A DNA stretch of 64,000 nt from assembly GCF_030272615.1 (NCBI RefSeq), contig NC_081413.1, forward strand, positions 552,986,136 through 553,050,135, written 5' to 3'. A model generated the notes under the pieces. That model worked only from the letters and a program-made list of their open reading frames with translations. It was not told the DNA's origin and did not search any database. Positions within the stretch are counted from its first letter, which is position 1. Every line of letters begins with the position of its first letter. The stretch is from Cryptomeria japonica. Its lineage: Eukaryota > Streptophyta > Pinopsida > Cupressales > Cupressaceae. Positions 59,240 to 64,000 of the stretch are shown here, one piece after another. The position numbers and the translations under genes are program-made.

Positions 59240-60397
59240 AAATGGTAGAACTATCTTTTTGAGTTGAAGAACCAAATCACAGTGATCCATTCCACCAAAT
59301 TAGTTGCTATTGATTATCCAACGACTTACTGCAGATCATTAGCCTTTGCCAATGTGTTCCTCTGGGAATCGTTTCTACCTGTTCTCCTCCATTGCCCATT
59401 GCTTGTTATTTTTTTTTAACGGGAAAAAATTAGCTGCTCCCAGCTCCATTAGTGCTGCCATAATTTTCTTTAGGTTTATTCTCTCTGATTTGGATTTCAT
59501 CCATTCCTTCTTCTCCATGAATACCTCTAGTTGCTTACAAGACAAATTTTTCGTTTCACATCACTTTACCCTTGCAATAGTAGTAGATCCCAAAAAAAAA
59601 ACACCAAGCAGAGATGATATCTTCTCTCTTTTCATGATTTATGGAATTTTCAACATGTTCTTTCAATTGTGGCTTTTCTATTCTGTTCTCTAAAACTAAT
59701 ATGAATTTATCAAATACAGATTTATCAAATATCTCAATTTCTATTTTAGCTTTATTTTCTGCAATTGTAACATCATCTTCGACCACCTTTAATAACAGTT
59801 TACATTCCTCTTCATTGCAATCTTTGAACTTTTTAACTCTTGCACTATTATTATCAATATTTTGTTCTTCTTCAAAATAACATTCTTCAACCTCTTCATC
59901 CCATTCATCCATCTCCTCTAGCCGAAATGCTTTTCCAATCACATTTAAGTGTGTTCTATTAACCCATCAAGAGAGTTAGTTTTTCCCTATCCTAGCAGTT
60001 CTATTCATTGACTAATCTTAGATTCTATAGTTTTCCTCTTTGAAAACTACTCTTGCTCACAAGGCGAGTATTTATTATGATCATTTTTTTCGTCTTCTCA
60101 CTCCTCCTTTGTCTTTTCTACAATTTCTTTTTTCTTGCTTTCTTATTATTGCGTTACTCATACTACATCAATATCCACCATAACTCCTTCAACTAAAATT
60201 CTAATTTTTATGGCTTCCTTTGGTAGTCTTCTATTTTCTTCTACCCTTGCCTTGTCTTGTTTTTCTTTCAATTTGGTTATCATCTTTTTCACATCCTAAT
60301 ACAACTCATTTGCATCAAGAACCATAACCACCATTGCCCTCTAAACTATTTGGAATTCTTATTATGAACTCTCTTCTCCCTATACCTAATATCAAAT
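59240..60397 (-). pseudogene. Possible decayed LTR-retrotransposon internal region
   Basis: Downstream (minus strand) of a weak primer site at 60397-60383 (TTTGATATTAGGTATAG, compared with the tRNA-Met site TGGTATCAGAG). The only long frame, 59942-59556 (128 codons), is acidic and Lys/Glu-rich (DEWDEEVEECYFEEEQ) and carries no recognised motif; another open stretch near 59540-59390 is Lys-rich. Both might be gag or a captured gene. Confidence is low. Confidence 0.3.
60383..60397 (-). other. Weak tRNA-Met-like primer-binding site
   Basis: On the minus strand a CA end (...CCATTAACA) is followed by TTTGATATTAGG, partly matching the initiator tRNA-Met primer site. If real, an LTR occupies 60398 upward to about 60840. 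Confidence 0.3.
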
Positions 60398-60842
60398 TGT
60401 TAATGGGTCAAACCACAACCTGCAGATGTATAAGAAATAAAATTTACAATCAATTTGGATTTTAAGAGAAATAATTGTATAGCATATCAATTATGAAGAG
60501 TTAAAAAAAGAGTACGGATTTCAAAGAATGCAATTAAATAATTCACCCCTCAATTGTTACGTTCATAGGGGTGTCCATTACTTATAAAATTTTTGATATA
60601 AGGTTTGTGATTTTCAATGGTTTTCCAATTTATTTCAATGAAATATTATTTTTTTTGTTTTATTTAATTTAATTCTTCTTTCTTTAAATTTAATATATTG
60701 ATTTTTATAAGGCAAATCAAATTATAAATAACAAATATAATATATTAAGTTTTATTAATATATGAGAGTATAATATCTTTAATAATTTTGATTTATATCA
60801 TAATTAAGTAGATAAAATAAAAAAAATTTAAATAAAATAAAA

Positions 60843-61927
60843 ATAAAAAAATTTCTATTAAGATAGTATATAAAATTGGTACAGATTTAAGCAGAGCTGG
60901 ACCCAAGGCCAACCAAAATACTGACAGAACCCCCACAAGAACCAAAAAACTACCAAGGGGTAGAACGAGCAAAAAGCATCACATCATCACCGAGAAAGTA
61001 TCATGGGTAGATAGAAACATTATACAAAATATAATTGTGAATCAAGGACAACAACATATAAAAGCTATCCCCAACCATCATGAGGAACCACACTAGGACC
61101 AACAACATCAACCTAGTGAGTAACAACATCATCATAAGGAACAATAACAGTATTAGAGGAAAAAGCAGCACTTTGAGTAACGACACTAGGGGAGTGGACA
61201 CCCCAGTTAACATCCTAGCCATCATTCTCAGTAGCACTAGGACCAAGAGCATCTGAAAGGGGAACTGTAGAGGCACCATCTGAAGTACAAGTAACAGGAG
61301 TTGAAGAGATGTCTTGTCAAACACCCCATCCTGAACTATCATCAGCCATAGACTGGGGTAGTCTCTCAACATGGCACCCTTCAAACATCCGATTGAGATC
61401 ATCTACCTCACTAGGCTGAAGAAAAGACTTCACTTTTGGATATACTGAGCAAATTGCACTTCATCTTTAAAAATAAGGAGGGTGCCATCACGGACTAGTT
61501 TCATAAACTTGCTCTTTGGAATTTGCAAAACAAGAGATACCTGTGACATAATAAAAAAATGGGTGAGTTTAAGATTAAACTCAGTAGGCTTCCCCCTCTC
61601 TTTGTGAAAAATCTCTCTATTTCTATATTTCCAAATGACCCACAGGATTTCACAAAATAAGACAGACCAAAATCTATTAAGGTTAACATCAAAATACTCA
61701 ATATACCCAGCCAAAATTTCACTCCAAGACAACCCATGTTTACAAATCCACTAAATGGGAGACCCAAGGAAAATAGCACAAATTTTAGAAGCATATAAAC
61801 AGTCAAAGAAAAGATGCTCAAAAGACTCCTCCCTATTACAAAGGCTACAGATAACAGGTTCCAAACCCACTGAAGACAAAACAGAACCAACAACAAGCTT
61901 CTTAAGAAGGAGCAACCACTTAAAGCA
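60843..61927 (-). mobile_element. LINE-5: 5'-truncated LINE tail
   Basis: The minus strand encodes a zf-RVT (CSLCNREESFEHLFFDC, about 61850-61800), then VLFCEILWVIWKYRNREIF and a C-terminal region ending at 61430, with a Ser/Val-rich continuation in other frames down to about 61000. It is similar to LINE-4. A 13-bp AAATAAAATAAAA at 60830-60842 and 61928-61940 may be the TSD, but it is low complexity, and no clear poly(A) is present. Confidence 0.7.
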
Positions 61928-62350
61928 AAATAAAATAAAATGATTATCCTTAAAAATGACACTTCAATAAATAATGTAAATAAAATAAAATAAGTTGTAA
62001 ATAAATAAAATAATTTATGACTGATATTTATCAAAAAAATTTAAATAGACTTATAAGATGTGTATATTGATTTACATAGCTATATTAATTTAATTGACAT
62101 TATCCTTAATATGATAACTTATTTCTATATCTAACTTATAAGAGATATAAAAAATATCTCACATCTTTAACTTTCAAAAATTAAAAATGTTCCATCAAAC
62201 TTTTTGATCTCCAATTGAGATAGCTAGCTATGATCTCAATCACCTTAAACATTAAACTAAAAGAAAATATAACAAACTCCCACTCTAGTTAAAAATTTGA
62301 TCTCAAGCTTTAAAGAAGGGTGTCCTTTTCTCTAATTAGTTGCCAAACAT

Positions 62351-62364
62351 GGATCTAATACCAA
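62351..62364 (-). other. Possible primer-binding site of an LTR relic
   Basis: On the minus strand TTGGTATTAGATCC follows a CTACA end, separated by one G. This is close to the tRNA-Met primer site TTGGTATCAGAGC. On the plus strand TGTAGAAAATAAG starts at 62366, so an LTR on the minus strand may extend upward from there. The far end was not found. Confidence 0.4.
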
Positions 62365-62365
62365 C

Positions 62366-64000
62366 TGTAGAAAATAAGATAGAATTAAACAATAAAACTT
62401 TGTTGAAAAATTAATGCATCCAAGTTTGTCTAAAACCATGATAAATCAAATGCAAATAACCAAAAAGGATATATATAGAGATCTATGTTGCATTAATCTA
62501 TCAACCAACAAAATAACTTATGAACCTCCTACTCCAAGCTCTAATGTATAGAAATTACAAAGAAAAACAAGGGATGGTTTTGATCAACCATTTAAAAGCC
62601 TAAAGGAGTCATGACACCCAAATTGGTTGGACTAAATCCCAATAATCTCCTTGGTCTAAGATTCTCTTGATTTAGGCATATGTGAAAAAGATAAGAGACC
62701 AAAAAGTACCCACAACCACTTTTAGGTCCATTCAGGTGATAACTTGAGTGCATTATAACATGTTTATACTATGGCTTTGTAGAGATGAGATTAGGTTGGT
62801 CATTATTGCTGAAAATTAGGTGAAGAAATCTTGTAATATGAACTAAAATGAAAGCTTGCAATATGAACTAAGATGCATGTGAATTCAAATCTAAAATTAA
62901 TTTTACCAATTTGAAACATAAATGTGATTGCACTATTCAACATAAAATAAAAATCAAAAAACCAATAAGATGTCAAATTTACATGGAGAAAACCGTTCCA
63001 AAAAAATCCACTATAGAAAGAGGGAAACTTTATATTATTAATCTTCAAAAGGTAGATAATGATAATAATACACTTCACTTCTCTAACCAAATCTAGTAGC
63101 ACTTGGATACGTGCAAAAAACTCATATGAGACTACTATAACATTACTCCAATCAATAGCAAACTGGGAGAGAAAAAACAACAAATGTTTCTCAAAATAAG
63201 AAGCAAGAAAACAATTGTAAAAGCCCGTGCTTAAAAAAATAGATAGCAATGAGACATAATAGAATATTAATTTCCCTCAAATGCCTCCAACATGGGTGCC
63301 TAAACCATAGCCACTCAAATATTTAGCATCTTGAATACTTCATATCTCCTTGATGATTCTTTGGATCACCCAACAATCACCTTTCACCTTTAAATCTTGG
63401 GTGCCCAAAGCATATCTCTTCATATCCCAATTTGTATGCATAAGAGAGTAAATTTTATCCATTTTGACCCATCCTTATCACCATTACATGTTCACCTCTT
63501 GAAAATATAATTATGATTTTTCATAAAGTACATATTTAATATTTTTCTCTCATGTCTTAGGGAACATGGAGATATATGAATATCATAGGATTTGCAAGGT
63601 TAATTTCATCTTATCCTAAAAACTATCAAGCTACAATGCACTTTCATTTTTTACCATAAAATCAATTTTTAAAAGATAATAAGGTCATTTTAACTTGACT
63701 CTTACCTCTACAATCGTAAACTATGAGCGATAAAAAGAATGCATGCACTCTTGGATTGATCAAACCACCAAAAAAAGGTGGCCATGATATCTACATGGTT
63801 GAGGAGGTAGGATTGTATAGTTTTCTAGTTTGTAAAAAATAAAAAATGAATTTAGCAATTATTTTGATTCAATATTCTTTAACTTTTAGAAATTAAAAAT
63901 CCTTCATGAATTCATGAAAACTATAGTTAATAATATGGATAACCAAACCCTCAACAAACTCCTACATCAATTCCTTGACATCCTCTTGAGAAGCAAGAAA
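62366..64000. other. AT-rich stretch, possibly LTR sequence in its left part
   Basis: If the primer site is real, the left part of this stretch is LTR. The 148-codon minus-strand frame at 62803-63249 is Phe/Ile-rich and has no family features. From 63250 to the end no gene, repeat or RNA was recognised. Confidence 0.3.

Noticed and set aside
62803-63249. 148-codon Phe/Ile-rich frame as a membrane protein
   Set aside because: The composition follows the AT-rich DNA, there is no family feature, and it may lie in an LTR relic.

Overview
This window reads as intergenic DNA of a large plant genome, built almost entirely of transposable elements (TEs) and simple repeats. No intact host gene was recognised. 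The evidence is: plant L1-type LINEs whose ORF1 has a DUF4283-like domain plus a CCHC knuckle and whose ORF2 carries an RNase H of the DGSSRGNPGPAG type; a copia element with repeated polypurine tracts; very long solo LTRs; a tRNA-derived SINE; and AT-rich spacers. Old, heavily decayed insertions at this density fit a gymnosperm-like giant genome, but the species cannot be fixed from the sequence.

Layout. 1-1698: 3' end of a Ty1/copia element (last pol codons, polypurine tracts, 3' LTR). 1699-5190: relic of a Helitron/Pif1-type helicase, split by the copia element and by a solo LTR (1969-3391, TSD TTAGT). 5927-7230: a related solo LTR in the other orientation. 7236-12887: AT-rich DNA with one possible orphan exon and a TTG/TTATTG microsatellite. 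12907-13041: a SINE with a perfect long TSD. 13187-19405: a full-length but dead LINE (LINE-1) with a 15-bp TSD. 19.5-22.5 and 24.6-27.7 kb: a direct duplication of a ~3 kb unit, each copy with a ~1.9 kb nearly C-free purine tract; copy 1 carries a second SINE and copy 2 preserves its empty site. 22938-24551 (LINE-2) and 27862-34380 (LINE-3): two members of another LINE family, both with an extra ORF downstream of the RNase H. 36.8-41.3 kb: two truncated LTRs, one with a compact palindrome array. 41.3-44.6 kb: 5' half of another LINE (LINE-6). 44779-52893: a ~4 kb solo LTR (TSD TTATT) into which another LTR of the same family inserted in the opposite orientation (47362-51515, TSD GAACG). 53412-54774 (LINE-4) and about 60843-61927 (LINE-5): 5'-truncated LINE tails. 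The rest, 54.8-64 kb, is AT-rich DNA with CCCTAA-like low-complexity arrays, tandem repeats and two faint LTR-retrotransposon relics.

The genes do not form a host pathway. The window records successive insertions, and nesting, empty sites and target-site duplications allow much of the order to be read. All six LINE pieces lie on the minus strand. Most LINE stop codons are TAG, as expected from deamination of methylated CHG cytosines. The observations most worth follow-up are the shared third ORF of LINE-2 and LINE-3, the ATGA stop/start overlap between ORF1 and ORF2 in two LINE families, the SINE family with exact TSDs, the palindrome array, and the nested same-family solo LTRs with CpG-rich islands.
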